A stretch of 64,000 bases of DNA from positions 1,922,001-1,986,000 of the forward strand of contig NZ_CP079801.1 in assembly GCF_021545785.1 (NCBI RefSeq), given 5' to 3'. This document shows positions 51,560 to 60,535 of this stretch, piece by piece. A program made the translations under genes and the position numbers. The notes under the pieces are model-generated. The model was not told the DNA's origin and did no database searches. It was given only the letters and a program-made list of their open reading frames with translations. This DNA is from Halopseudomonas maritima (GTDB lineage Bacteria > Pseudomonadota > Gammaproteobacteria > Pseudomonadales > Pseudomonadaceae). Every line of letters starts with the position of its first letter. The first letter of the stretch is position 1.

Positions 51560-53836
51560 ATGACTACTCAATCCCCACCCAAAACCTCTCGCGTGGACTT
51601 CAATACGCCAGCGATGCAACGCCACCGGGCGGCGCGTCATTTCAAGGATCACCTCACCCGCTGGTATGTTGCGGTGGGCGGTCTGGGCGTTATTGTGGCC
51701 GTTCTGTTGATCTTCCTTTACCTGCTGTATGAAGTGCTGCCGCTGTTCGGTGGTGCCGAAATCGACGAGCAGGAGCGCTACAGTGTGAGCTGGGTGCAGG
51801 CCAACGACCCGCCGTTGTTGCTGGCGATGGAAGAGCAAGGCGAGGTGGCGATCCGCGTGGCCCGCAGTGGTCAGGTGAGTTTCTTCAAGGCGCAGGACGG
51901 GCAACCGGTTCTGCAGCAGCAACTGCCGATTCCGGCTGGCGTGGAAGTGACCAGCTTCAGCGTCGAAACCCCCAATTCTCGTCGCTTTGTGGTGGGCCTG
52001 AGCAATGGCCAGGTGCTGATTGCCCAGCACAACTACAAGGTGACTTACCCCAATGATGTGCGTTTGATCACCCCGAGCCTGGCGTTCCCCTACGGCGATG
52101 AGCCGATCACTCTGGATGAGCAGGGTCGCGCGCTGACCCAGGTGGCCATGAGCGGTGACAGCAGTGGTCTGGTGCTGGCGGCCTCCGCAGGTCGTGAGTT
52201 GGTTGGCATCAACGTCAGCGTCACCCGCAACATGATGACCGGGGCAGAGACCCGCAACGAGCGCGCCCTGGATCTGGAGGCCTCGGCGGGCGAGGTGCGG
52301 CAGATTCTGATCGATCCGCTGCGTCAGTGGATGTATGTCGTTAACGGCGAACAGCACGTGGATGTGCTGGCGCTGCGCAAGGGCGGTGAACTGAACGGCC
52401 GCTACCGCCTGCTGGAAGGTAGCGGCAAGGCGGTCACCTCGGCCAATCTCATGCTCGGTGGCATCTCGCTGATTGTCGGCGACAGCAGCGGTGGTCTGGC
52501 CCAGTGGTTTATGGTGCGCGGCAATGGCAACCCGCAGCTGACCCGGGTGCGTGACTTTGACCAGCAAGAGGGCAACGCCATTGCGCTGATTCAGCCGGAA
52601 GAGCGCCGCAAGGTATTTCTCAGTCTGGATGCCGAGGGGCAGCTGGGCGTTTACAACTCGACCGCCCATAACAATCTGCTGGTCGAGCCCCTTGGTGGCG
52701 AGCAGGTACAGGCCTTTGCCATCGGCCCACGCGCCGACCACCTGCTGGTCGAACACGATAATGGCCAGCTGAGCTACTGGGATGTGCACAACGAACATCC
52801 TGAGGTGTCCTGGAGTTCACTGTGGGGCAAGGTCTGGTACGAGAGCTATCCCGAGCCCGACTACGTCTGGCAGTCCACCTCGGCTACCTCCGAGTTTGAA
52901 CCCAAGCTGAGCCTGGCGCCGCTGACCTTCGGCACGCTGAAGGCCGCGTTCTACGCGATGCTGCTGGCGACCCCGATAGCCATCGCGGCGGCCGTTTACA
53001 CCGCGTACTTCATGGCCCCGGCGATGCGCCGCAAGGTCAAGCCGGTGATCGAGCTGATGGAAGCGCTGCCGACCGTGATTCTGGGCTTTTTGGCCGGTCT
53101 CTGGCTGGCGCCGCTGCTGGAGGACAACCTGCCGGGCATCGTCTCGCTGCTGATTCTCACCCCCATCGTCTTTATTCTGTTTGCCTACCTGTGGAGCCTG
53201 GCGCCGCCCAAGCTGCGCCAGCGCGTCCCCGATGGCTGGGAGGCGGCGCTGCTGATCCCGCTGTTGATCGTGCTGGGCTGGTTCTGCTTCACCATGAGTG
53301 TGTACGTCGAAGCCTGGTTCTTCGGTGGTGATATGCGCGTGTTCCTGACCCGCGACCTGGGCATCAACTTCGACCAGCGCAACTCACTGGTGGTGGGCTT
53401 GGCGATGGGCTTTGCGGTGATTCCGACCATCTTCTCGATTGCCGAAGACGCCGTCTTCAGTGTGCCGCGTCACCTGACCCAGGGCTCGCTGGCGCTCGGC
53501 GCATCGCCCTGGCAGACCCTCAGCCGCGTGGTCATCCTGACCGCCAGCCCGGGCATCTTCTCGGCCGTCATGATTGGCATGGGCCGCGCCGTGGGTGAAA
53601 CCATGATCGTGCTGATGGCCACCGGCAACACGCCGATCATGGACTGGAACATCTTTGAGGGTATGCGCACCCTGTCGGCCAACATCGCCGTCGAGATGCC
53701 GGAATCCGAGGTGGGCAGTACCCATTACCGACTGTTGTTCCTCGCTGCGTTGGTGCTGCTGAGCTTTACCTTCCTGATGAACACGGCCGCAGAACTGATC
53801 CGTCAGCGTCTGCGCAAGAAATACGCGTCACTCTGA
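51560..53836 (+). CDS. pstC: Phosphate ABC transporter permease PstC (long form)
   Basis: A 758-residue permease, about 2.5 times the length of E. coli PstC. An N-terminal helix (about 35-60) is followed by roughly 400 residues predicted in the periplasm with repeated beta-strand text (for example WVQANDPPLLLAMEEQGEVA), then the transport helices from about 470 on. The EAA loop GSLALGASPWQTLSRVVILT docks with PstB. The long form is usual in pseudomonads. ATG 51560 is preferred to an in-frame GTG at 51551. The extra domain may cap PstS or sense it, but this is unknown. Confidence 0.9.
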   Translation: MTTQSPPKTSRVDFNTPAMQRHRAARHFKDHLTRWYVAVGGLGVIVAVLLIFLYLLYEVLPLFGGAEIDEQERYSVSWVQANDPPLLLAMEEQGEVAIRVARSGQVSFFKAQDGQPVLQQQLPIPAGVEVTSFSVETPNSRRFVVGLSNGQVLIAQHNYKVTYPNDVRLITPSLAFPYGDEPITLDEQGRALTQVAMSGDSSGLVLAASAGRELVGINVSVTRNMMTGAETRNERALDLEASAGEVRQILIDPLRQWMYVVNGEQHVDVLALRKGGELNGRYRLLEGSGKAVTSANLMLGGISLIVGDSSGGLAQWFMVRGNGNPQLTRVRDFDQQEGNAIALIQPEERRKVFLSLDAEGQLGVYNSTAHNNLLVEPLGGEQVQAFAIGPRADHLLVEHDNGQLSYWDVHNEHPEVSWSSLWGKVWYESYPEPDYVWQSTSATSEFEPKLSLAPLTFGTLKAAFYAMLLATPIAIAAAVYTAYFMAPAMRRKVKPVIELMEALPTVILGFLAGLWLAPLLEDNLPGIVSLLILTPIVFILFAYLWSLAPPKLRQRVPDGWEAALLIPLLIVLGWFCFTMSVYVEAWFFGGDMRVFLTRDLGINFDQRNSLVVGLAMGFAVIPTIFSIAEDAVFSVPRHLTQGSLALGASPWQTLSRVVILTASPGIFSAVMIGMGRAVGETMIVLMATGNTPIMDWNIFEGMRTLSANIAVEMPESEVGSTHYRLLFLAALVLLSFTFLMNTAAELIRQRLRKKYASL

Positions 53837-53853
53837 GCAGGGGAATCAAGACA

Positions 53854-55524
53854 GTGAAACAAGGCAACTTCACAACCTGGTTCAAATCCGGCACCCCCTG
53901 GATCTGGATGAACGGTGGCGCGGTCGCAATTGCCGTGATCATGACGCTCGGCTTGCTGGCGATGATTGCAGTGCGCGGCCTGAGCCACTTCTGGCCTTCC
54001 GATGTCATTGAAGCCGAGTACACCATTCCCGGGCAGCCGAGCATCACGCTGATCGGTGAGGTGACCACTCGCGAGCAGGTGCCGACTGAGCGCCTGCAGG
54101 GCGCAGGCCTGCCGGTAGACCCGGAGCAGAGCGAGTTCATGGATCGCGAGCTGCTCAAGGTGGGCAACCGTGACCTGAACGGCGCAGACTTCCGCTGGAT
54201 TGTCGCCGATTGGCTGGAAAACGAGCGTTTTCCTGAAGAGGTCGTGGTCGTTGAGCGCCGTGAGTGGGGCAACTTCTACGGCTACATTCAGCAGGTCAAA
54301 CAGAACGGCGAGGTCATTGCCGAAGGAAATGAAGCCTGGACCGCGCTGCAGCCGGCCGTGGAACGCGCGCTGGAGATCTACAGCGACATCCACGCGCTGG
54401 AAACCGGCGCCATCGGCAAGATCAACGCCGAGCTGGAGCGCATTCGTCTGCGCGAGCGCGGTCTTGAGTTGGACAATGCCCTGACCCCGCAGGCTGAGGC
54501 CGAGCTGGCGGCCGAGCGCAAGATTCAGAACGACCTGTACGCCGAGCTGGAAGCGCAGCTGGTGGGCTTGTATCAGGAGTTCAACCGCGACAGCGTGCGG
54601 TTTCGCTCCATGGATGGCCGCGAGGTTGAGGTTAACCTGAGCAAGATCGTGCGGGTGTTCCAGCCCAACGCCATGGGGACCGTCGCCAAGATTGGTCACT
54701 ACTTCAGCAAGCTGTGGGAGTTCGTCAGCGACGAGCCGCGTGAAGCCAACACCGAGGGTGGGGTGTTCCCGGCAATCTTCGGTACCGTGATGATGGTGCT
54801 GCTGATGTCGATCATCGTGACGCCGTTCGGCGTGCTGGCGGCGGTTTACCTGCGTGAATACGCCAAGCAGGGTGTGGTGACCCGCACCATCCGCATCGCC
54901 GTGAACAACCTCGCCGGCGTGCCTTCAATCGTCTACGGTGTGTTTGGTCTGGGCTTCTTTATCTACCTGCTGGGCGGCAACATCGATCAGCTGTTTTTCC
55001 CCGAAGCGCTGCCGGCGCCGACACTGGGTACCGGCGGTCTGTTGTGGGCCTCGTTGACCCTGGCGCTGCTGACCGTGCCGGTGGTGATTGTGGCGACCGA
55101 AGAGGGCCTGACCCGGATTCCGCGCTCGCTGCGTGAGGGCTCGCTGGCCCTCGGCGCGACCAAGTCGGAAACCCTGTGGAAGGTGATTCTGCCGATGTCC
55201 AGCCCGGCCATGATGACCGGCCTGATTCTCGCCGTGGCCCGCGCCGCCGGTGAGGTGGCCCCGCTGATGCTGGTGGGTGTGGTCAAGCTGGCACCGAGCC
55301 TGCCGGTCAACGGCAACTACCCCTATCTGCACCTGGACCAGAAGTTCATGCACCTGGGCTTCCACATCTATGACGTCGGCTTCCAGAGCCCCAACGTCGA
55401 AGCGGCCAGGCCGCTGGTGTACGCCACCGCGTTGTTGCTGGTGGGTGTCATCGCTGCGTTGAACTTTGCAGCGGTCTCCATCCGTAACCACCTGCGCGAA
55501 AAGTACAAGGCACTGGAAAACTGA
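53854..55524 (+). CDS. pstA: Phosphate ABC transporter permease PstA (long form)
   Basis: A 556-residue permease beginning at a GTG with GGGGAA upstream, 17 bp after pstC. After a first helix (about 23-45) it has an insert of some 230 residues with a predicted coiled coil (ALETGAIGKINAELERIRLR and onward). The transport helices and the EAA loop (GSLALGATKSETLWKVILPM) follow from about 300. It pairs with PstC in the inner membrane. Both permeases carry large periplasmic inserts, which suggests that the two inserts contact each other. Confidence 0.9.
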   Translation: MKQGNFTTWFKSGTPWIWMNGGAVAIAVIMTLGLLAMIAVRGLSHFWPSDVIEAEYTIPGQPSITLIGEVTTREQVPTERLQGAGLPVDPEQSEFMDRELLKVGNRDLNGADFRWIVADWLENERFPEEVVVVERREWGNFYGYIQQVKQNGEVIAEGNEAWTALQPAVERALEIYSDIHALETGAIGKINAELERIRLRERGLELDNALTPQAEAELAAERKIQNDLYAELEAQLVGLYQEFNRDSVRFRSMDGREVEVNLSKIVRVFQPNAMGTVAKIGHYFSKLWEFVSDEPREANTEGGVFPAIFGTVMMVLLMSIIVTPFGVLAAVYLREYAKQGVVTRTIRIAVNNLAGVPSIVYGVFGLGFFIYLLGGNIDQLFFPEALPAPTLGTGGLLWASLTLALLTVPVVIVATEEGLTRIPRSLREGSLALGATKSETLWKVILPMSSPAMMTGLILAVARAAGEVAPLMLVGVVKLAPSLPVNGNYPYLHLDQKFMHLGFHIYDVGFQSPNVEAARPLVYATALLLVGVIAALNFAAVSIRNHLREKYKALEN

Positions 55525-55551
55525 TAACCCTTTCTAGGCGGACGCACGACT

Positions 55552-56385
55552 ATGTCTAATACGACCAAGACCCATGCAATGGATATGAGCGCCCTGGGCC
55601 GCTCCCAGCAGGAGCTGAACATGGACAAGGAGTCCATCGCGCTGGAGGTTCCTGGCCTCTCGCTGTTCTACGACACCAAGCAGGCGTTGCACGACGTCAG
55701 CATCAAGATTCCGCGCAACCGCGTGACCGCGTTTATCGGCCCCAGCGGCTGCGGCAAGTCGACCCTGCTGCGCTGCTTCAACCGGATGAACGATCTGGTC
55801 GACAGCTGCCGCGTGGACGGTCAGATTCTGCTCGACGGCAAGGACATCTACGGCAAGGACGTCAACGTGACCGAGCTGCGTCGCCGCGTTGGCATGGTGT
55901 TCCAGAAGCCCAACCCGTTCCCCAAGTCGATCTACGAGAACGTGGCCTACGGCCTGCGCATTCAGGGCGTGAACAACAAGCGCACGCTGGACGAAGTGGT
56001 CGAATGGGCGCTCAAGGGCGCGGCTCTGTGGGACGAGGTCAAAGACCGTCTGAACGAGTCGGCGCTGGGCATGTCCGGTGGTCAGCAGCAGCGTCTGTGT
56101 ATCGCCCGCACCATCGCGGTGGAGCCGGAAGTACTGCTGCTCGACGAGCCGGCCTCGGCGCTGGACCCGATCTCCACGCTGAAGATCGAAGAGCTGATCA
56201 ACGAACTGAAGTCCAAGTTCACCATCGTCATCGTTACCCACAACATGCAGCAGGCCGCCCGCGTGTCGGACTACACTGCCTTCATGTACATGGGTGAGCT
56301 GATCGAGTTTGGTGACACCAACACGCTGTTTACCAACCCGTCTAAGAAACAGACGGAAGACTACATCACCGGCCGTTACGGTTAA
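55552..56385 (+). CDS. pstB: Phosphate ABC transporter ATPase PstB
   Basis: A 277-residue ATPase. Walker A GPSGCGKST is at 63-71, the Q-loop reads VFQKPNPFPKSIYENV, the signature is SGGQQQRLCIARTIA and Walker B LLLDEPASALDPIS. THNMQQAARVSDYTAFMYMG is the switch region. An N-terminal extension of about 28 residues precedes the fold. It drives PstCA and, with PhoU, takes part in signalling phosphate status to PhoR. Confidence 0.95.
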   Translation: MSNTTKTHAMDMSALGRSQQELNMDKESIALEVPGLSLFYDTKQALHDVSIKIPRNRVTAFIGPSGCGKSTLLRCFNRMNDLVDSCRVDGQILLDGKDIYGKDVNVTELRRRVGMVFQKPNPFPKSIYENVAYGLRIQGVNNKRTLDEVVEWALKGAALWDEVKDRLNESALGMSGGQQQRLCIARTIAVEPEVLLLDEPASALDPISTLKIEELINELKSKFTIVIVTHNMQQAARVSDYTAFMYMGELIEFGDTNTLFTNPSKKQTEDYITGRYG

Positions 56386-56402
56386 CCCGGGAGCGCTGCG
56401 CC

Positions 56403-57140
56403 ATGCCCTCAGATAAAGAATTGTTCAATCAGCACATTTCCCAGCAGTTCAACGATGAACTCGAGGAAATTCGCACCCAGTTGCTGGAGATGGGCGGTCT
56501 GGTCGAGAAACAGATCAATGACGCCATCGTTGCCCTGATCGAGGGCGATGCCAAGCTGGCGCAGCAAGTGCGTGACAAGGATGACGCCATCAACCAGATG
56601 GAGCTGGACATCGATCAGGAATGCCTGCGCATTCTCGCCCGTCGCCAGCCGGCGGCCAGTGATCTGCGCCTGGTGGTGAGCATCAGCAAGATCATCGTAG
56701 ACCTGGAGCGCATCGGCGACGAGGCCTCGAAGATCGCCAAGCGGGCGCTCGATCTGGTCGAGGAAGGTCAGGCTCCGCGTGGCTACGTTGAGTGCCGCCA
56801 TATCGGTCACCACGTGCGCCGTATGGTGCAGGAAGCGCTGGATGCCTTTGCCCGCATGGACACCGAGCAGGCCTTCTCGGTGGCCCGGGAAGACAAGGCG
56901 GTGGATCAGGAGTACAAGACCGCCATGCGCGAGATGGTCACCTTCATGATGGAAGACCCGCGCTCCATCGGCCGGGTGCTCAATATCCTCTGGGTACTGC
57001 GCTCACTGGAGCGCGTCGGCGACCATGCACGCAACGTTGCCGAACACGTCATCTACCTGGTCAAGGGGACCGACGTGCGTCACATTGGTCTCAAGCGCAT
57101 GGAAGCCGAGGTCAAGAAAGATAGCGCCGCCGAGGAGTAA
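56403..57140 (+). CDS. phoU: Phosphate signalling protein PhoU
   Basis: A 245-residue helical protein with the two PhoU repeats. Metal-binding motifs appear as LERIGDEASKIAKRALDL in the first and SLERVGDHARNVAEHVIYL in the second. It binds PstB and PhoR and holds the Pho regulon off when phosphate is plentiful. It is the last gene of the operon, 17 bp after pstB. Its terminator has been split by an insertion sequence. Confidence 0.94.
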   Translation: MPSDKELFNQHISQQFNDELEEIRTQLLEMGGLVEKQINDAIVALIEGDAKLAQQVRDKDDAINQMELDIDQECLRILARRQPAASDLRLVVSISKIIVDLERIGDEASKIAKRALDLVEEGQAPRGYVECRHIGHHVRRMVQEALDAFARMDTEQAFSVAREDKAVDQEYKTAMREMVTFMMEDPRSIGRVLNILWVLRSLERVGDHARNVAEHVIYLVKGTDVRHIGLKRMEAEVKKDSAAEE

Positions 57141-57222
57141 GGCGCGCATCAGGCAACAAAAAACCCGGCTTAGGCCGTAATGCTGTTCACTTAAGCATTT
57201 GAGTCCATGGCGGGGTTTCTAG

Positions 57223-57259
57223 AAAATCCGATATCAGTCCTCTGGTATCGGATTTTTTT
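57223..57259 (+). terminator. Terminator-like hairpin inside the IS just before the transposase
   Basis: AAAATCCGATA (57223) and TATCGGATTTT (57246) are perfect 11-bp arms with a 12-base loop, ending in seven T directly before the transposase ATG at 57260. It should block transcripts entering from phoU and may fold over the start of longer mRNAs, keeping transposase low. Confidence 0.75.
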
Positions 57260-58591
57260 ATGCCCATTCAGCAGCAATTGCTCGACCTCGGCGAGCTCTT
57301 CAACTTCTCTGACCTCAGCACCTTCACTCAGAACATCCCTGTTGAATGGGTTGCGAGCGCGCTCAATTTATCGGCGCAAGCCACCATCAGGCGTCGGCGC
57401 CTACCCAGTGACCAAGTACTTTGGCTGGTGCTGGGTATGGCCCTGTTTCGCGACGAGCCAGTGCATGAGGTTGCTAGGCGACTGAACATTTGCGCCCAAG
57501 GTTTGGCCTCTGATCAGTTGCTGGCTCGAAGCGGCGTAACTGAAGCACGTAAGCGCTTGGGGGCAGATCCGGTTGAGCACCTGTTCCGCCAGACCGCCAA
57601 GCAATGGGGATGCGAGCGATACGAAGGCGATGACTGGAAAGGGTTGCAGGTATTCGCGGTGGATGGCGCACTGCTGCGAACCCCCGACTCGCCCGAGTTG
57701 AGGGAGCACTTTGGCTCTGGCAACACAGGTACTGAACGCCAAACGCCTTTTCCGATGCTACGGCTCGTTGCCTTGATGAACGTACGCTCACACGTGATCC
57801 TGGATGCCCAACTCAGCCCGTATCGCGGCAGCGAAATGCGCTTGGCCGAGACCTTCCTGAGTCAGATTCCGGACAACTCAGTCACATTGTTCGATAAAGG
57901 CTTCTGGGGCGCTGATCTGCTGCTAAGCGTGGTGGATGGAGGCAACAATCGGCATTGGCTGACGCCAGCCCGCAAGAACGTCGTGATGGAGGAAGTCGAG
58001 CGTTATAGCGAATACGATCGCCGTGTTCGGATGAAAGTCTCACCTCAGGCCCGCAAGCGGAACCCTAGTCTACCTACGCATTGGGAGGTACGAGAGGTCA
58101 GCTATAAAAGCCATGGGAACATCAGGTCACTGCTCACCTCGTTGCCAGTCGAGGGCTACAGCGCAAAGGCCGTCGCTGAGCTGTACTTGGAGCGCTGGGA
58201 GATTGAACTCGGCTTTCGCGACATCAAAAGCTCGATGCAGCAGAACGCGGTAACACTGCGAAGCAAGAAGGTTGAGCTGGTTTACCAGGAGGTCTGGGGG
58301 CTGTTGCTGGCATACAACATCATTCGGCGAGAGGCTAGTCAAGCGGCTGTGGCCTTTGGTCGAGCACCCTCGGACATACGCTTCAAACCGGCCTGTCAGT
58401 ACATCGCCGTCCAGCTCATCGTCATGGCTGCAGCGAATCCGGTATCGGCAACAGGTAGAAGGCTATCGGAGCTGCGCGGCGGGGTCGGAGGGTTATTTTT
58501 GGATCACCGCCCAAGGCCAGCAAGACCAAGGACGGTGAAGATTTCCAAAACCCGCTACCCGGTAAATCGCAAGGCTGCTCCGCTTAAGTGA
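57260..58591 (+). CDS. IS4-family transposase
   Basis: A 443-residue DDE transposase. The first Asp is in GLQVFAVDGALLRTPDSPE, the second in DNSVTLFDKGFWGADLLLSV, and the Glu lies in the family signature AELYLERWEIELGFRDIKSS (Y-x2-R-W-xIE-x-FR-K). No frameshift or internal stop is seen, so it may be active. No ribosome site is visible: the ATG follows a T-run of an internal hairpin. The gene ends 10 bp before the right end of the element, inside the right inverted repeat. Confidence 0.93.
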   Translation: MPIQQQLLDLGELFNFSDLSTFTQNIPVEWVASALNLSAQATIRRRRLPSDQVLWLVLGMALFRDEPVHEVARRLNICAQGLASDQLLARSGVTEARKRLGADPVEHLFRQTAKQWGCERYEGDDWKGLQVFAVDGALLRTPDSPELREHFGSGNTGTERQTPFPMLRLVALMNVRSHVILDAQLSPYRGSEMRLAETFLSQIPDNSVTLFDKGFWGADLLLSVVDGGNNRHWLTPARKNVVMEEVERYSEYDRRVRMKVSPQARKRNPSLPTHWEVREVSYKSHGNIRSLLTSLPVEGYSAKAVAELYLERWEIELGFRDIKSSMQQNAVTLRSKKVELVYQEVWGLLLAYNIIRREASQAAVAFGRAPSDIRFKPACQYIAVQLIVMAAANPVSATGRRLSELRGGVGGLFLDHRPRPARPRTVKISKTRYPVNRKAAPLK

Positions 58592-58635
58592 ACAGCATTA
58601 CGCCAAACGGCGGGTTTTTTGTTGGAGTTTTGTTA

Positions 58636-58947
58636 TTACTGGCTGAGCACCCATTCGGCCAGAATACGGGCTTCCTCGTCGGTAACCTGGTTGGCAGGCA
58701 TGGGGATCGGCCCCCAAATGCCGGAAACGCCGTTCTTGATGTGGCCAGCTACCGTTTCCACGGCGCCGTCTTGCCCAGCATACTTGGCTGCGACTTCCTT
58801 GTAGGAAGGGCCGACTACCTTGGTATCGATCTGGTGGCAGGCTACGCAGGCCTTGGTTTTGTACAAGGTCTCGCCGTCAGTGGCGAACAGGGAGCCAGAA
58901 GTGAGCAGCGCGACTGCGCTGAGGGCAGTGATCATAAAGTGTTTCAT
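58636..58947 (-). CDS. Cytochrome c551-like monohaem protein
   Basis: A 103-residue periplasmic protein with signal peptide (residues 1-22, SLFA-TD) and an 81-residue mature class I cytochrome c. The haem motif CVACH is at 34-38, VVGPSYKEVAAKYAGQ follows, and the Met ligand is at 83 in GPIPMPANQ, a pattern typical of c551 (NirM type). It carries electrons to terminal oxidases or denitrification enzymes; no partner gene is adjacent. Its downstream terminator arm is the right half of the one split by the IS. Confidence 0.88.
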   Translation of the reverse strand: MKHFMITALSAVALLTSGSLFATDGETLYKTKACVACHQIDTKVVGPSYKEVAAKYAGQDGAVETVAGHIKNGVSGIWGPIPMPANQVTDEEARILAEWVLSQ

Positions 58948-59215
58948 CGTTGTTCCTCATCGGCTATCAGTTGCAGGTGGCCCTGCTTGTATCGTTTTTT
59001 GGGCGTGCTGGTACTTATGCCAAGATGGACGCGTCGAGTCAGTTTGACAAGTGCCCATTTGTCGCAGAGTGTCAACACGAAAGTTGCAGATATGCGTACA
59101 TTGCGGGACATAAATTCATTTTGTATCTTGTGTCTGCCCGCAACCGAGAGTTCATACAAGAATGCGGGCCGCAATGCGTCTGCACCTACAAAAACCTGAG
59201 AGATTCGGAGATACC

Positions 59216-60370
59216 ATGGAGATCAAGTCCTACAGCATGAACTGGCACTATCCCACCGCCGTGCGCGTGGGGGCAGGTCGTATCAGTGAGTTGCCCAAAG
59301 CCTGCCGCCAGTTGGGTATGACGTCTCCGCTGCTGGTGACTGACCCGGGTCTGGCCGCGCTGCCGATGGTCGAAGCGTCACTGCAGCTGTGCCGTGACGC
59401 AGGCCTGCAGGCCGGCCTGTTCAGCGCGGTAAAGGGTAACCCCACCGGTGGCAACGTAGCAGACGGTGTTGCCGCACTGAAGGCCGGCCAGCACGACGGT
59501 GTGATTGCCTTCGGTGGTGGTTCTGCCATTGATGCGGCCAAGGCCATCGCACTGGTTGCCCATCAGGAGTGCACGCTGTGGGAAGCGGGTCCCGGCACGG
59601 TAGATGCCAGCAAGATGCTGCCGGTGGTAGCTGTGCCAACGACGGCGGGTACCGGCTCCGAAGTTGGCCAGGCGGTGGTGATCACTGACGATGAAAACCA
59701 CGTCAAGCGCGTTATCTTCCACCAGAAGATGGTGCCTGCCATCGTGATTCTGGACCCCGAGCTGACCGTTGGCCTGCCAGCCAAGCTGACCGCTGCGACC
59801 GGTATGGACGCGCTGGCGCACAACGTTGAGGCCTTCTGTGCGCCGGTTTACCACCCAATGGCCGAGGGTATCGCGCTGGAGGGCATGCGCCTGGTCAAGG
59901 ACTTCCTGCCGCGCGCCACCAGCCAGGGGGACGACATCGACGCCCGTCTGCAGATGCAGGTGGCCTCCAGCATGGGTGCGGTGGCCTTCCAGCGGGGGCT
60001 GGGCGGTATCCACGCGGTATCCCACAGTCTGGGCGCCGTCTACGACGCGCACCACGGTCTGCTGAACGCGATTGTCATGCCGTACATGCTGCAGGCCAAC
60101 CGCCCGGTGATTGAAGAGGAAATGGCGCGCGCTGCTCGCTACCTTGACCTGCCCAAGCAGAACTTTGACGGCATGCTGGATTGGATTCTGGATCTGCGCG
60201 CCGAGCTGGGTATTCCGCATACCCTGGCGGACATCAACATCGATGACGCCCAGGCCGAGACCATCGGTGCCATGTCGGCCAAGGACGTTGCCGGCAAGAC
60301 CAACCCCCAGCGGTATGACGCCGCGCAGTATCAGGCGATCTTCCTCAAGGCCTTGCGCGGCGAGCTGTAA
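59216..60370 (+). CDS. Iron-containing alcohol dehydrogenase
   Basis: A 384-residue group III alcohol dehydrogenase. The NAD-binding part has DGVIAFGGGSAIDAAKAIAL and VPTTAGTGSEVGQAVVI. Metal ligands are the Asp and His of GMDALAHNVEAF and the two His of GIHAVSHSLGAVYDAHHGLL. CGGAGATACC precedes the ATG at 59216; an in-frame ATG at 59162 is less supported. It oxidises or reduces an alcohol/aldehyde pair with NAD(P); the substrate is not told by sequence. It stands alone, with a strong terminator behind it. Confidence 0.9.
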   Translation: MEIKSYSMNWHYPTAVRVGAGRISELPKACRQLGMTSPLLVTDPGLAALPMVEASLQLCRDAGLQAGLFSAVKGNPTGGNVADGVAALKAGQHDGVIAFGGGSAIDAAKAIALVAHQECTLWEAGPGTVDASKMLPVVAVPTTAGTGSEVGQAVVITDDENHVKRVIFHQKMVPAIVILDPELTVGLPAKLTAATGMDALAHNVEAFCAPVYHPMAEGIALEGMRLVKDFLPRATSQGDDIDARLQMQVASSMGAVAFQRGLGGIHAVSHSLGAVYDAHHGLLNAIVMPYMLQANRPVIEEEMARAARYLDLPKQNFDGMLDWILDLRAELGIPHTLADINIDDAQAETIGAMSAKDVAGKTNPQRYDAAQYQAIFLKALRGEL

Positions 60371-60422
60371 TGACCGTGCATTAAGTCGACCGGACGGGCA
60401 TCGGCCCAGCCGTGAGGACCTG

Positions 60423-60452
60423 AAAACCCGCTCGTTCCCGAGCGGGTTTTTT
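60423..60452 (+). terminator. Intrinsic terminator after the alcohol dehydrogenase
   Basis: Perfect 12-bp arms AAAACCCGCTCG and CGAGCGGGTTTT with a 4-base loop, ending in six T. Confidence 0.92.
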
Positions 60453-60464
60453 ATGCGCGTCCTC

Positions 60465-60534
60465 TAGGGTCTGTTGCCGTTTCGTTCGCAGGCGCAACCC
60501 CGGCAGGCGATGAGCGAAACGGCAACAGGCCCTA
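60465..60534. repeat. 70-bp imperfect inverted repeat between convergent genes
   Basis: The left 21 bp starts TAGGGTCTGTTGCCGTTTCG and the right 21 bp ends GCAACAGGCCCTA; 19 of 21 positions pair across a 28-bp centre. It lies directly before the stop of the PASTA gene. It could end that cluster's transcript or be a dispersed repeat. Confidence 0.65.
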
Positions 60535-60535
60535 A

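Larger units (their letters stand above)
57177..58601 (+). mobile_element. IS4-family insertion sequence, 1425 bp, apparently intact
   Basis: Perfect 20-bp terminal inverted repeats: GTAATGCTGTTCACTTAAGC at 57177-57196 and its complement at 58582-58601. They enclose one full transposase gene. The only flanking direct repeat is GCC (3 bp), short for this family, whose members usually duplicate more; it may be chance, or the target duplication may be lost. The element has inserted in the loop of a terminator. Confidence 0.9.
57154..58624. terminator. phoU terminator split by an insertion sequence
   Basis: CAACAAAAAACCCG at 57154-57167 and CGGGTTTTTTGTTG at 58611-58624 are perfect 14-bp inverted arms, now 1.44 kb apart. 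With the element removed they would face each other over a loop of about 15 bases as a bidirectional A/T-flanked terminator between phoU and the convergent cytochrome gene. The right half keeps a small hairpin (CGCC-AAAC-GGCG then T6). Confidence 0.75.

Noticed and set aside
51533..52798. A 421-codon frame antisense to pstC
   Set aside because: Gln/His-rich shadow text without ribosome site or known fold.
57174..58604. GCC on both sides of the IS as a target-site duplication
   Set aside because: Three bases can match by chance and the family usually duplicates more; noted but not claimed.
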